Assembly (NCBI GenBank): GCA_019638515.1
Contig: JAHBTS010000001.1
Location: 124,001-188,000 of the forward strand
Direction: 5' to 3'
Length of the DNA: 64,000 nucleotides
Source: Chitinophagales bacterium
GTDB taxonomy: Bacteria > Bacteroidota > Bacteroidia > Chitinophagales > LD1
Shown here: positions 1 to 8,540 of the stretch, piece after piece
How the letters are laid out: every line of letters begins with the position of its first letter
Numbering within the stretch: the first letter of the stretch is position 1
Position numbers and translations under genes: made by a program
The notes under the pieces: generated by a model
What the model was told of the DNA's origin: nothing
The model's input: the letters and a program-made list of their open reading frames with translations, nothing else
The model's database searches: none

Positions 1-371
1 ACAATTATTTTATTGAGCTGTTGAAAGGCTTTACTTTTTGAGATGCTTACTTTAGTGGTTTTTGTTTTATCTTGCATATAAGCATTAGAGCCGTTTACAA
101 TCATTGCCTGAAAATTGGGCTGGCGGTATTCTAAACGCACTTTGCCCGGCTTAGAAAAATAAAACACGCCTTTAGAGGCGCTTTTATCTTTCATCATACT
201 TAGTTTTTTTTCTTGCACAAAATCGCATTGCACGCTTTGTATTTTAGAAGATGCGGCAGCGATTTTTTGTTTCAGTTCCTGCTCGTTTTTAGGCATGGCA
301 AACTGCTGTGCCTGCATGGTTTGCAGGCTTGCAATAAAAAACAAGAATAAGGTAACTAAGCCGGTGTACAT
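1..371 (-). CDS. LolA-like outer-membrane lipoprotein carrier (partial, C-terminus outside window)
   Basis: The first 123 residues are readable before the window edge. A hydrophobic signal peptide ends near AQQFAMP (about residues 1-22). The mature part (IQSVQCDFVQEK, then GVFYFSKPGKVRLEY) fits the first strands of the LolA family, which carries lipoproteins across the periplasm to the outer membrane. Family knowledge gives the function; the sequence supports it through the FxQxK and KPGKxRxEY patterns. The gene lies 3 bp downstream of lpdA on the same strand, so the two are probably co-transcribed. A LolA-like periplasmic protein of other function is possible because the C-terminal half is missing. 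Confidence 0.72.
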   Translation of the reverse strand, partial: MYTGLVTLFLFFIASLQTMQAQQFAMPKNEQELKQKIAAASSKIQSVQCDFVQEKKLSMMKDKSASKGVFYFSKPGKVRLEYRQPNFQAMIVNGSNAYMQDKTKTTKVSISKSKAFQQLNKII

Positions 372-374
372 GTT

Positions 375-1775
375 TTACATATTCAGCGGGCGGTTTTCGG
401 TAGCCATAAGGCAGGCTTCTTTAAACGCCTCGGTATAAGTAGGGTGCGGATGGCTCATGCGCGAAATATCTTCTGCACTGGCGCGGTATTCCATAGCTAC
501 TACGCCTTCAATAATTAAATCGGCTGCACGTGCGCCAATAATGTGTACGCCCAAAATTTCATCGGTTTCTTTATCGGCAATAACTTTTACAAAGCCGTCT
601 AAATCTCCTGAAGCTCTGGAGCGGCCTAATGCTCTAAATGGAAATTTCCCGGTTTTTACTGTTTTTCCGGCAGCTTTTAATTCTTGCTCGGTAGCGCCAA
701 CTGCGGCAGCTTCGGGCCAAGTGTATGCCACTCCGGGAATGAGGTGATAGTTGATATGCGGTTTTTGACCTGCAATGGTTTCGGCAACAAATACGCCTTC
801 TTCTTCTGCTTTGTGTGCCAGCATGGCGCCCACAATTACATCGCCAATTGCGTAAATACCGGCAACGGAAGTTTCTAAGTTTCCGTTTACGGGAATGCGT
901 CCTCTTTCATCGGTTTTTATGCCAACGTTTTCGAGTCCTAAACCTGAGGTGTATGGACTTCTGCCAACGGCTACTAAACAGTAATCGCCTTTTAGTTCTA
1001 GTTTTTCTCCGGCCTTTGTTTCGGCAGTTACGGTTACATTTTTTCCTTTAGCGGTGGCTCCGGTTACTTTGGTGCCAAGGTGAAACTCCATGCCGTCTTT
1101 TTTAAGGATACGCAATAGTTCGCGGCTAATATCTTCGTCCATAGAAGGAACTATTTTATCTAAGTATTCAATTACGGTAACTTTAGATCCGAGCCTGCGG
1201 TAAACAGAGCCTAATTCCACACCAATAATTCCACCGCCAATTATGATGAGGTGTTGAGGAATTTCGCTTAGGCTTAGTGCTTCGGTGGAAGTAATAATGC
1301 GTTTTTTATCTATGGTAATAAATGGCAACGAAGTTGGTTTGCTGCCTGTGGCAATAATGGTTTTTTCGGTTTCAATTTCTTGTTTGCTGCCATCGGCTGC
1401 GGTAACGGCAATTTTGTTTTTGGTTACAAAACTTCCGGTGCCGGCATAAACATCAATCTTATTTTTTTTCATTAAGAAGGCAATGCCATCGTTGTTTTGT
1501 TTTACAATATCGGCTTTGCGGGCAACCACTTTTTTAAAATCTACTTCCAATCCTTTTACATCAATACCGTGGTCTTTGAATTTATGTGTTGCAGCATGGT
1601 AATGTTCCGAAGAATCGAGAAGTGCTTTTGATGGAATACAGCCCACATTGGTGCAAGTGCCGCCCAATGCGTTGGGGTATTTTTCTACTAGGGCAACTTT
1701 AAAACCTAATTGAGCACTGCGAATGGCGGCAATATAGCCTCCGGGACCCGAACCAATAACTGTTATATTATACAT
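375..1775 (-). CDS. lpdA: Dihydrolipoyl dehydrogenase (E3)
   Basis: This 466-residue flavoprotein reoxidises dihydrolipoamide on the E2 subunits of pyruvate and 2-oxoglutarate dehydrogenase or the glycine cleavage system, passing electrons to NAD+. The N-terminal FAD-binding GSGPGG (residues 8-13) and the redox disulfide C41-C46 in GGTCTNVGCIPSKALL are visible. An NAD-binding GGGIIGVELG follows in the middle, then an FAD motif ending AIGDV. The C-terminal HPHPTYTEA supplies the catalytic His-Glu pair. Length is normal for the family. No E1 or E2 gene is adjacent. It heads a short minus-strand unit with the LolA-like gene. Confidence 0.97.
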   Translation of the reverse strand: MYNITVIGSGPGGYIAAIRSAQLGFKVALVEKYPNALGGTCTNVGCIPSKALLDSSEHYHAATHKFKDHGIDVKGLEVDFKKVVARKADIVKQNNDGIAFLMKKNKIDVYAGTGSFVTKNKIAVTAADGSKQEIETEKTIIATGSKPTSLPFITIDKKRIITSTEALSLSEIPQHLIIIGGGIIGVELGSVYRRLGSKVTVIEYLDKIVPSMDEDISRELLRILKKDGMEFHLGTKVTGATAKGKNVTVTAETKAGEKLELKGDYCLVAVGRSPYTSGLGLENVGIKTDERGRIPVNGNLETSVAGIYAIGDVIVGAMLAHKAEEEGVFVAETIAGQKPHINYHLIPGVAYTWPEAAAVGATEQELKAAGKTVKTGKFPFRALGRSRASGDLDGFVKVIADKETDEILGVHIIGARAADLIIEGVVAMEYRASAEDISRMSHPHPTYTEAFKEACLMATENRPLNM

Positions 1776-1921
1776 GTGTTACTATTTTTCTGGCTGCAAG
1801 TTGTAAAGTTGCAACGAGAAATAAAAACCATTTGTAGCAATTAAGGTTTATTATTGAAACTAATGCGTTTACAAGTTCATTTTAGAAGAGGGAAAAATGT
1901 TTTCTTCGCTGCCTTAGAAGT

Positions 1922-3199
1922 ATGAAAAGCCTGCTAATTCTTTGGAAAGTTTTTACACAGAGTTTGCGCCTGTCGTTCGAAGAGTTGCGGGCTGCAAAGT
2001 TGCGTTCTTTTCTTTCGCTAATGGGAATTACCATTGGCATATTGTGTATAGTAAGCATACGCACGGCAGTAAATTCTATGGAAATGAATATCCGCAACAG
2101 TATAGAATCTATTGGCAACAATGTGCTGTATATTCAAAAATGGCCGTGGATATGGAGCGATAATTATCCTTGGTGGCGCTATGTGAACCGCCCGAGTGTG
2201 AACCCGCGCGAGATGCAGTTTTTAAAAGAGCGCCTAAAGAATGCTTCGGCAGTTTCTATTCAATACACGGTGGGTGGCAAAAGTATTATGGCAGGCGAGC
2301 GTACGGCAAGCGGGGTTTCTTTTGAAGGTGTTTCTTACGATTACGATAAAGTGAAATCGCTGGAGTTTGTGCAAGGGCGCTATTTTACGGCAGGTGAAAT
2401 TTTGAGTGGTGCTCCGGTTGCCATTGTTGGAAATGAAGTGGCAGAAACGCTCTTTCCGGGCTTTGCACAAGTTGTAGGGAGAGAAGTAAGATTAGAAGGC
2501 ATAAAAGTTACCATAATTGGTGTGTTGAAGAAAGAAGGGAACGATATACTCGGTTTTAGTGCCGATAACAATGCCATAGTGCCTTATGGAATTCTCAGCA
2601 ACTTTATTAGTTTGAATAACAGCGAAAACGATCCGCTTATAGCCGTATTGCCCAAACCGGGAATAAAAGTGGCAGATCTTAAATACGAAATAAAAGGAAC
2701 CATGCGCAGCATTAGGCGCTTGCCTCCCAATATAGACGATAATTTTTCGGTGAATCAGGTAAGTGTGTTTAGCGAAGGCATAAAATCCATTTTTGCGGTT
2801 ATCAATTTGGCAGGTTTTATTATTGGATTTTTCTCGGTAATTGTGGGTGGTTTTGGCATTGCCAATATCATGTTTGTGAGTGTAAAAGAGCGCACCTACA
2901 TTATTGGAATTAAGAAAGCTATTGGTGCTAAGCAGCTATACATTCTATTAGAATTTTTATTAGAAGCTATTTTGCTTTGTGTAATTGGGGGAATTGCAGG
3001 ATTGCTGGCGGTGGTGGCACTTTTTCAAGTGTTGGAATATGGCTTAAAACATTGGGCAGAAACTGATTTCACATTCTTTATTACCGCAGAAAATATAGCC
3101 ATAGGTATAGGTATTTCTGTAGCCACCGGAATTATTTCGGGTTTTATTCCGGCATGGAATGCATCGCGCATGAAGCCCGTAGATGCTATTAGGAGCTGA
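1922..3199 (+). CDS. MacB/FtsX-type ABC transporter permease
   Basis: The 425-residue protein has the layout of MacB-family permeases: one N-terminal membrane helix (about 35-52, in the FLSLMGITIGILCIVSI stretch), a large periplasmic MacB_PCD domain (about 55-270), and three C-terminal helices (about 290-415) with the FtsX-type segment ending in PAWNASRMKPVDAIR. Such permeases drive lipoprotein, peptide or macrolide export with a separate ATPase. No ATPase or membrane-fusion gene is adjacent here, so the partner must lie elsewhere. Substrate is unknown. The gene stands alone between divergent lpdA and the Bat operon. Confidence 0.88.
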   Translation: MKSLLILWKVFTQSLRLSFEELRAAKLRSFLSLMGITIGILCIVSIRTAVNSMEMNIRNSIESIGNNVLYIQKWPWIWSDNYPWWRYVNRPSVNPREMQFLKERLKNASAVSIQYTVGGKSIMAGERTASGVSFEGVSYDYDKVKSLEFVQGRYFTAGEILSGAPVAIVGNEVAETLFPGFAQVVGREVRLEGIKVTIIGVLKKEGNDILGFSADNNAIVPYGILSNFISLNNSENDPLIAVLPKPGIKVADLKYEIKGTMRSIRRLPPNIDDNFSVNQVSVFSEGIKSIFAVINLAGFIIGFFSVIVGGFGIANIMFVSVKERTYIIGIKKAIGAKQLYILLEFLLEAILLCVIGGIAGLLAVVALFQVLEYGLKHWAETDFTFFITAENIAIGIGISVATGIISGFIPAWNASRMKPVDAIRS

Positions 3200-3339
3200 G
3201 CGCAGCATGCGTTTCTTGTAAAGCAAATTATCATCAGTTATCGATTTTTTTATACAGCACAGAAATTTTTTAGCCCCAATCCATAGTGGGCTTAACAAAA
3301 ATTGACTACACCCGAAATGTTAAAAGCGTAACAGCTGGT

Positions 3340-3347
3340 TATATTTG
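3340..3347 (+). promoter_or_regulatory. Putative -7 box (TATATTTG) upstream of the Bat operon
   Basis: The octamer matches the Bacteroidota housekeeping -7 consensus TAnnTTTG exactly and lies 20 bp before the moxR start codon. No clear -33 TTG is seen at the usual 19-21 bp spacing, so the call rests on the -7 box and its position. Confidence 0.4.
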
Positions 3348-3367
3348 TTGCCTTTCAAAAATAAAAC

Positions 3368-4375
3368 ATGGAAATAGTTTCTTCTTCATCGGTAAACATT
3401 AGCGAGCTTAATGAGCGCATCAATCGCGAGAGTGCATTTGTAGATGTGCTTAGTATGGAAATTGGGAAAGTAATTGTGGGGCAAAAGTATATGACCGAGC
3501 GCCTTATGCTGGCATTGCTTGCCAACGGACATATATTGCTGGAAGGTGTACCGGGACTAGCAAAAACGCTTTCTATAAAATCTTTGGCACAAGCTATAAA
3601 TGCTAAATTCAGCCGTATTCAGTTTACTCCAGATTTGCTGCCTGCCGATTTGGTGGGAACCATGATTTACAATCAAAAAGAGAATGCCTTTACCGTAAAG
3701 CAAGGTCCGGTATTTGCCAACTTTGTGCTTGCTGATGAAATAAACCGTGCTCCCGCAAAAGTACAAAGTGCCTTGCTCGAAGCCATGCAAGAAAAACAAG
3801 TAACCATTGGCGAAAATACCTATAAATTAGAAGAGCCGTTTTTAGTACTTGCCACACAAAACCCAATAGAGCAAGAAGGAACTTACCCGCTGCCCGAAGC
3901 GCAGGTAGATCGCTTTATGCTAAAGGTGGTAATTACCTACCCAAAGAAAGAAGAGGAGCGATTGATTATTCGCCAAAGTTTAGAAAACGAAACACGCAAC
4001 ATACATCAAGTAATAAATAAAGACCAAATACTGGCTGCTCGTAAAACAGTACGCGAAGTATATATGGATGAAAAAATCGAGCGCTATATTCTCGATATTG
4101 TTTTTGCATCGCGCAGCCCCAAAGAGTATAAACTAACTAAGCTCGAAGGGTTGATTAGCTATGGTGGTTCGCCTCGTGCCAGCATAAATCTTGCATTGGC
4201 AGCCAAGGCGTATGCTTTTATTAAACGCAGAGGATATGTAATTCCGGAAGATGTACGTGCTGTTTGCCATGATGTAATGCGCCACCGCATAGGTTTAACT
4301 TACGAAGCCGAAGCTCAAAATATTTCTACCGAAGAAGTAGTAAATGAAATTTTGAATGCCGTAGAAGTTCCTTAA
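3368..4375 (+). CDS. MoxR-family AAA+ ATPase (Bat operon)
   Basis: MoxR ATPases are chaperone-like AAA+ proteins that act with vWA-domain partners in metal insertion or protein-complex assembly. The Walker A motif GVPGLAKT lies at residues 60-67, Walker B is LADEINRAPAKVQ, and the sensor-type TQNPIEQEGTYPLPEAQ and a C-terminal lid follow. Length (335) is usual. It is the first gene of a plus-strand Bat operon that continues with DUF58, a BatD-like protein, BatA, BatB and BatC, the classic genomic context of this family. The precise substrate of the Bat system is not established. Confidence 0.95.
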   Translation: MEIVSSSSVNISELNERINRESAFVDVLSMEIGKVIVGQKYMTERLMLALLANGHILLEGVPGLAKTLSIKSLAQAINAKFSRIQFTPDLLPADLVGTMIYNQKENAFTVKQGPVFANFVLADEINRAPAKVQSALLEAMQEKQVTIGENTYKLEEPFLVLATQNPIEQEGTYPLPEAQVDRFMLKVVITYPKKEEERLIIRQSLENETRNIHQVINKDQILAARKTVREVYMDEKIERYILDIVFASRSPKEYKLTKLEGLISYGGSPRASINLALAAKAYAFIKRRGYVIPEDVRAVCHDVMRHRIGLTYEAEAQNISTEEVVNEILNAVEVP

Positions 4376-4418
4376 ACCAATACAAGCAGCACCGTTTATT
4401 TAAGTAACCTTTTGTGAG

Positions 4419-4541
4419 ATGAATACTGTACCATCTTTAGGAAGTTTAGCAGGCCTGCTACAGGCACGCACGTTTCTTACCATTTTATGTTATGGCGAAG
4501 TATGGGCTATGTATTCTATTTTACCTAAAAGCAACCGATAA
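4419..4541 (+). CDS. Possible 40-residue leader/small protein between moxR and DUF58 gene
   Basis: An ATG at 4419 opens a 40-codon frame ending in TAA at 4539-4541, two bases before the GTG start of the next gene. It fills most of the 168 bp gap in an operon whose other genes overlap. The peptide has a hydrophobic middle (LQARTFLTILCYGEVWAM) but no motif I recognise. It may be a real small protein, a coupling leader for the GTG-started gene downstream, or chance. Confidence 0.25.
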   Translation: MNTVPSLGSLAGLLQARTFLTILCYGEVWAMYSILPKSNR

Positions 4542-4543
4542 TA

Positions 4544-5482
4544 GTGGCGAATTTTTTTTCAAACCTTTTTGCAAAAGCAGCGGAGCATTCGGCACCTGCC
4601 ACCAAGGCTGAAGCCACGAAGCGTTCGGCTCTTCGCAGAATAGAAATAAAAACGCGCAAGCTCTCGAATCAAATTTTCTCGGGCAGTTACCACTCTGCAT
4701 TTAAAGGTCGAGGCATGAGTTTTAGCGAAGTGCGCGAATACCAATATGGAGACGATATTCGGCAGATTGATTGGAACGTAACGGCACGTTTGCGTACACC
4801 ATACATAAAAGTTTTTGAAGAAGAACGCGAGCTTACCGTAATGCTTCTGATAGATGTAAGCCGCTCCGGTTTTTTTGGAACTCAAAACGAATTCAAAAAC
4901 CACATTATGGCTGAAATTGGCGGTGTGCTTGCTTTTTCTGCCATTACCAACAACGATAAAGTAGGAGTAATTTTCTTTAGTGATAGAATAGAAAAGTTTA
5001 TTCCCCCCAAGAAAGGTAAAAGCCACATACTCCGAATTATAAACGATATATACGATTTTCAATCGGTAGGAAAGGGAACCGATATTGCTGCGGCATTAAA
5101 GTTGTTTAATAATGCCATGAAGAAAAAGTGTATTACTTTTTTAATCAGCGATTTTATTTCAGAAAAGCCATATAAAGAGGCACTTAATGTTGCGGCACGT
5201 AGGCACGATTTAATAGGTATTCATTTGTACGATAGGCACGAGGCGCAACTACCCGATGTGGGCTTGCTGCATGTGGCCGATGCAGAAAGTGGTAAAGAAA
5301 TGTGGCTAAACTCAGGCAATAAAAACGTGCGTGCCGAGTATGCCAAAACTTTTGCTCTGCGCTTAAAAGAAACCAAAGAACTTTTTGGGAAATGCGGAGC
5401 AGAATTGGCAAGCATCCGCACCGATGAAAACTACACAGTGGCACTCATGAATATGTTTAAAAGAAGGGAGATGAAACGATGA
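4544..5482 (+). CDS. DUF58 / vWA-like protein of the Bat operon
   Basis: The family signature is clear: IEIKTRKLSNQIFSG, then GRGMSFSEVREYQYGDD and IDWNVTAR, then a vWA-like part with LLIDVSRSG (MIDAS-type DxSxS) around residues 103-109. DUF58 proteins pair with MoxR ATPases. The start is GTG; the conserved core begins only near residue 31, so the first 30 residues form a variable, basic and alanine-rich leader. No later Met would keep the core. The stop overlaps the next gene start as ATGA, suggesting translational coupling. Confidence 0.93.
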   Translation: MANFFSNLFAKAAEHSAPATKAEATKRSALRRIEIKTRKLSNQIFSGSYHSAFKGRGMSFSEVREYQYGDDIRQIDWNVTARLRTPYIKVFEEERELTVMLLIDVSRSGFFGTQNEFKNHIMAEIGGVLAFSAITNNDKVGVIFFSDRIEKFIPPKKGKSHILRIINDIYDFQSVGKGTDIAAALKLFNNAMKKKCITFLISDFISEKPYKEALNVAARRHDLIGIHLYDRHEAQLPDVGLLHVADAESGKEMWLNSGNKNVRAEYAKTFALRLKETKELFGKCGAELASIRTDENYTVALMNMFKRREMKR

Positions 5483-6471
5483 TACAGTTGTTTCAAACAG
5501 TTACAAAACGGTTGAAAGCAATACACATTTCAACACTGCTTGTTGCATGGATTGCCATGAGCAGTGCTGTGTGCAAGGCGCAAGTTACTGTTAGCCTTGT
5601 GCCCGATTCTAACCATATTGTAATAGGCGATTTTTTGGGTGTAAAGTTTGCTGCAAAGTATCCCACATCGGCACAGGTGCAATTTCCGATGTTTAAAGAT
5701 TCTTTAGGCTCGCTCGATATTATTTCAATCGGAAAAAAAGATACTGCTGCTATTGGAAGCGAAATAATTGTTTCGCAGCAGTTAACGCTTTCTGCCTACG
5801 ACTCAGGCGTTTACACCGTTGCGCCAATAGCTGTTTTATTCACTCAAAATGGCATTGCAGATTCTGCATTTACCGAGGCATTTGAAATTGCTGTGGCTAC
5901 AGTACCCGTAGATACTGCGCAAAATTTCAAACCAATAAAAGGGCCATTAGAAGTTAAGCGCAACTGGAAAGAATTTTTACCATATATTTTAGTTGGGCTG
6001 GCAATTATTGCACTTGGATTACTAGGCTGGTGGCTTTTTAAAAAATACTATAAGCCAAAAGGAAAAACTGAAGAAGAAATAAACCGCCCGAAAGTAGCGC
6101 ACGTTTGGGCATTGAAAGAATTGCAAAAACTGGAGCAAGAAAAACTTTGGCAAAGTGCCGATGCAAAGGCTTACTATTCGCGCCTTACAGATATTTTTAG
6201 GAAGTATTTAGAGTACCGCTTCAACTTACAGGCATTAGAAAGTACAACCGATGAAATTGAACTAATGCTGCGAACCGATGATATAAGTACCGAAGCACGC
6301 ATTGAAATTGTAGAAGTACTGAAGCAGGCCGATTTGGTAAAGTTTGCCAAGCAGTTGCCACTGCCGGAGCAAAGCAAAAATGCACTTTATACCACACGTG
6401 AGTTTGTGAAAACCACCGCATGGAAAGAAGAAGATATTCGTAAACAATCAACCAACCAAACTAAAAAGTGA
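5479..6471 (+). CDS. BatD/DUF4381-like membrane protein of the Bat operon
   Basis: This 330-residue protein has an N-terminal hydrophobic signal (about 16-35), an extracytoplasmic beta-rich part resembling BatD segments (about 36-150), one transmembrane helix (about 167-188, ILVGLAIIALGLLGWWLF), and a charged cytoplasmic tail with helices like those of DUF4381 proteins. Genes of this type commonly sit between the DUF58 gene and batA in Bacteroidota. It overlaps its upstream neighbour by 4 bp and its downstream neighbour by 4 bp (GTGA). The role is presumably structural or scaffolding in the membrane Bat complex; this is inference from context. Confidence 0.75.
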   Translation: MIQLFQTVTKRLKAIHISTLLVAWIAMSSAVCKAQVTVSLVPDSNHIVIGDFLGVKFAAKYPTSAQVQFPMFKDSLGSLDIISIGKKDTAAIGSEIIVSQQLTLSAYDSGVYTVAPIAVLFTQNGIADSAFTEAFEIAVATVPVDTAQNFKPIKGPLEVKRNWKEFLPYILVGLAIIALGLLGWWLFKKYYKPKGKTEEEINRPKVAHVWALKELQKLEQEKLWQSADAKAYYSRLTDIFRKYLEYRFNLQALESTTDEIELMLRTDDISTEARIEIVEVLKQADLVKFAKQLPLPEQSKNALYTTREFVKTTAWKEEDIRKQSTNQTKK

Positions 6472-7478
6472 GCTGGCTTCAACATATAACTTTTGCCGAT
6501 AAATGGGTGCTGCTGCTAATTCCACTGTTGTGGGTGTGTAGTGGTTTGTGGTTTTGGTTTAGAAGAAAAAAGCAGTTTGCCTCGGTTTCATTTTCTTCGT
6601 TGTCGGCTGTAGAAAAACAACCGCAGCCATTCAAGGCTCAGTTTAAGAAAGGATTACCCTTTTTGCGTGTGGCAGCATTGAGTTTTTTATTGGTGGCATT
6701 GGCTCGCCCACAAACTACTTTTAATGAAGAGAAAGTAAACACAGAGGGAATAGACATTGTGCTTTCTATGGATATTTCTACTTCTATGTTGGCACAGGAT
6801 TTTAAGCCTAACCGTTTAGAGGCAGCTAAAGCCGAGGCCCTACAATTTGTTGATGCCAGAAAAGCGGATAGAATAGGATTAGTAATTTTTGCCGGAGAAA
6901 GTTTTACGCAGTGTCCGGTTACTATAGATCATGCTATTGTAAAGAATCAGTTGAAGGCGGTAAAAGATGGCATACTCGAAGATGGAACAGCCATAGGTAT
7001 GGGTTTAGCTACTGCCGTGCAGCGTTTGCGCGAAAGCAAGGCAAAAAGTAAGGTGGTAATTTTAATGACAGACGGTGTAAACAATCGCGGTTTAATAGAC
7101 CCGATAACTGCTACCGATATTGCCATGCAATTTGGTGTGCGCGTTTATACCATTGGCGTAGGTACCAATGGCAAAGCATACACACCGGTAGCAATGGATG
7201 CCAGCGGTAAACTTATTTTCGATTATGCCGATGTGCAAATAGACGAAAAACTAATGCGCGAAATTGCCAGCAAAACCGGAGGTAAATACTTTAGGGCAAA
7301 CAACAATCAAAAGCTGAAAGAAATTTATGAGCAAATAGATAAACTCGAAAAAACTAAAATAGAAGTAAGTGCTTATCAGCGGAAAAACGAAGTGTTTTTT
7401 CCGTTTGCCGTAATTGCTGCTTTAATACTGGTTGTAGAGTTTATAGTTAGATTTTTTGTAACAAAATCAATACCATAA
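6468..7478 (+). CDS. batA: BatA-like vWA-domain membrane protein
   Basis: The 336-residue protein has two N-terminal membrane helices (about 12-30 and 62-80), a vWA domain with the complete MIDAS motif D102-x-S104-x-S106, the LMTDGVNN metal-site loop, and a C-terminal helix (about 312-332). This is the BatA/BatB architecture linked to aerotolerance in Bacteroides and to stress or surface functions in other bacteria. It starts with GTG overlapping the previous stop (GTGA). It is similar in plan to the next gene, as expected for the batA-batB pair. Confidence 0.9.
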   Translation: MSWLQHITFADKWVLLLIPLLWVCSGLWFWFRRKKQFASVSFSSLSAVEKQPQPFKAQFKKGLPFLRVAALSFLLVALARPQTTFNEEKVNTEGIDIVLSMDISTSMLAQDFKPNRLEAAKAEALQFVDARKADRIGLVIFAGESFTQCPVTIDHAIVKNQLKAVKDGILEDGTAIGMGLATAVQRLRESKAKSKVVILMTDGVNNRGLIDPITATDIAMQFGVRVYTIGVGTNGKAYTPVAMDASGKLIFDYADVQIDEKLMREIASKTGGKYFRANNNQKLKEIYEQIDKLEKTKIEVSAYQRKNEVFFPFAVIAALILVVEFIVRFFVTKSIP

Positions 7479-7535
7479 GTAGTAGCATGGCATGCACTAT
7501 TGTGCTGCTGTGTATTACTGCATTAAAAGAAAAAT

Positions 7536-8540
7536 ATGTTTCGTTTTGAACGGCCGGAATTATTGTATTTATTGCTGCTGCTGCTACCGTTTGTCGCTGC
7601 TTATATATGGTTTGTACTGTGGCAAAAAAAGAAAATAGCTGTATTGGGCGAATGGCATTTGGTGCGCCAATTGATGCCATTGACATCGCCTAAAAAGTTG
7701 CACTTTAAATTTATAGTTTGGAGTTTGGCTTGGGTGTTTGTGGTATTGGGTTTGGCAAACCCGCAAATAGGCAGCCGTATGGAAAAAGTACAGCGCCAAG
7801 GAATAGATGTAATGGTGGCATTGGATGTATCCAACAGTATGTTGGCAGAAGATATAAAACCCAACCGCCTGTTGCGTGCCAAAAACTTTATTTCAAAATT
7901 TATAGAAGAGCTTAATAACGACCGCTTAGGCTTAATTGTATTTGCCGGAAAAGCATATTTGCAAATGCCGCTTACGGTAGATTATTCGGCAGCAAAATTG
8001 TATTTAAACACTATTTCAACCGGTATAGTGCCCACGCAAGGAACCGATATTGCAGAGGCCATAAATTTAGCGCAGCAAAGTTTTGTAAAAGGTGAAACCA
8101 AACACAAAGCACTGCTCATTATTACCGATGGCGAAGACAACGAAGGCGGTGCCGAAGATGCCATTAAGCAGGCTACCGAAGAAGGAATAAAAACATACAT
8201 ACTCGGTATTGGAACCGAAAAGGGTGCGCCTATTCCGGCAGGAAACAGCGATTTTAAACGCGATGAAAATGGCTCAATTGTATTATCGAAAGCAAACTTT
8301 TCGATGATGAAAGAATTAGCCTCCGAGGGCAAAGGGAAAGCATATTTAATAGGCAATAGCAACGAGGCTATTCGCGAAATATTAGATGAGCTGGGGCAAA
8401 TTAGCACCAAAAAATTTGAAGAGTATGTGTTTACAGATTTCAATCACCAGTTCCAATGGTGCTTAGGCATTGCAGCATTGCTACTGTTGTTTGAAATGCT
8501 GCTTAGCGAACAAAAATTTTCATGGAAATTAAAACAGTGA
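7536..8540 (+). CDS. batB: BatB-like vWA-domain membrane protein
   Basis: This paralogue of BatA has 334 residues, N-terminal helices (about 9-28 and 58-75), a vWA domain with MIDAS D97-x-S99-x-S101, the loop IITDGEDNEGG, and a C-terminal helix near 310-328. The metal-binding residues are intact, so ligand binding is plausible. It lies 57 bp after batA, the widest gap inside the later part of the operon, and its end overlaps batC. The MIDAS family binds divalent metal and a partner acidic residue; the partner here is unknown. Confidence 0.9.
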   Translation: MFRFERPELLYLLLLLLPFVAAYIWFVLWQKKKIAVLGEWHLVRQLMPLTSPKKLHFKFIVWSLAWVFVVLGLANPQIGSRMEKVQRQGIDVMVALDVSNSMLAEDIKPNRLLRAKNFISKFIEELNNDRLGLIVFAGKAYLQMPLTVDYSAAKLYLNTISTGIVPTQGTDIAEAINLAQQSFVKGETKHKALLIITDGEDNEGGAEDAIKQATEEGIKTYILGIGTEKGAPIPAGNSDFKRDENGSIVLSKANFSMMKELASEGKGKAYLIGNSNEAIREILDELGQISTKKFEEYVFTDFNHQFQWCLGIAALLLLFEMLLSEQKFSWKLKQ

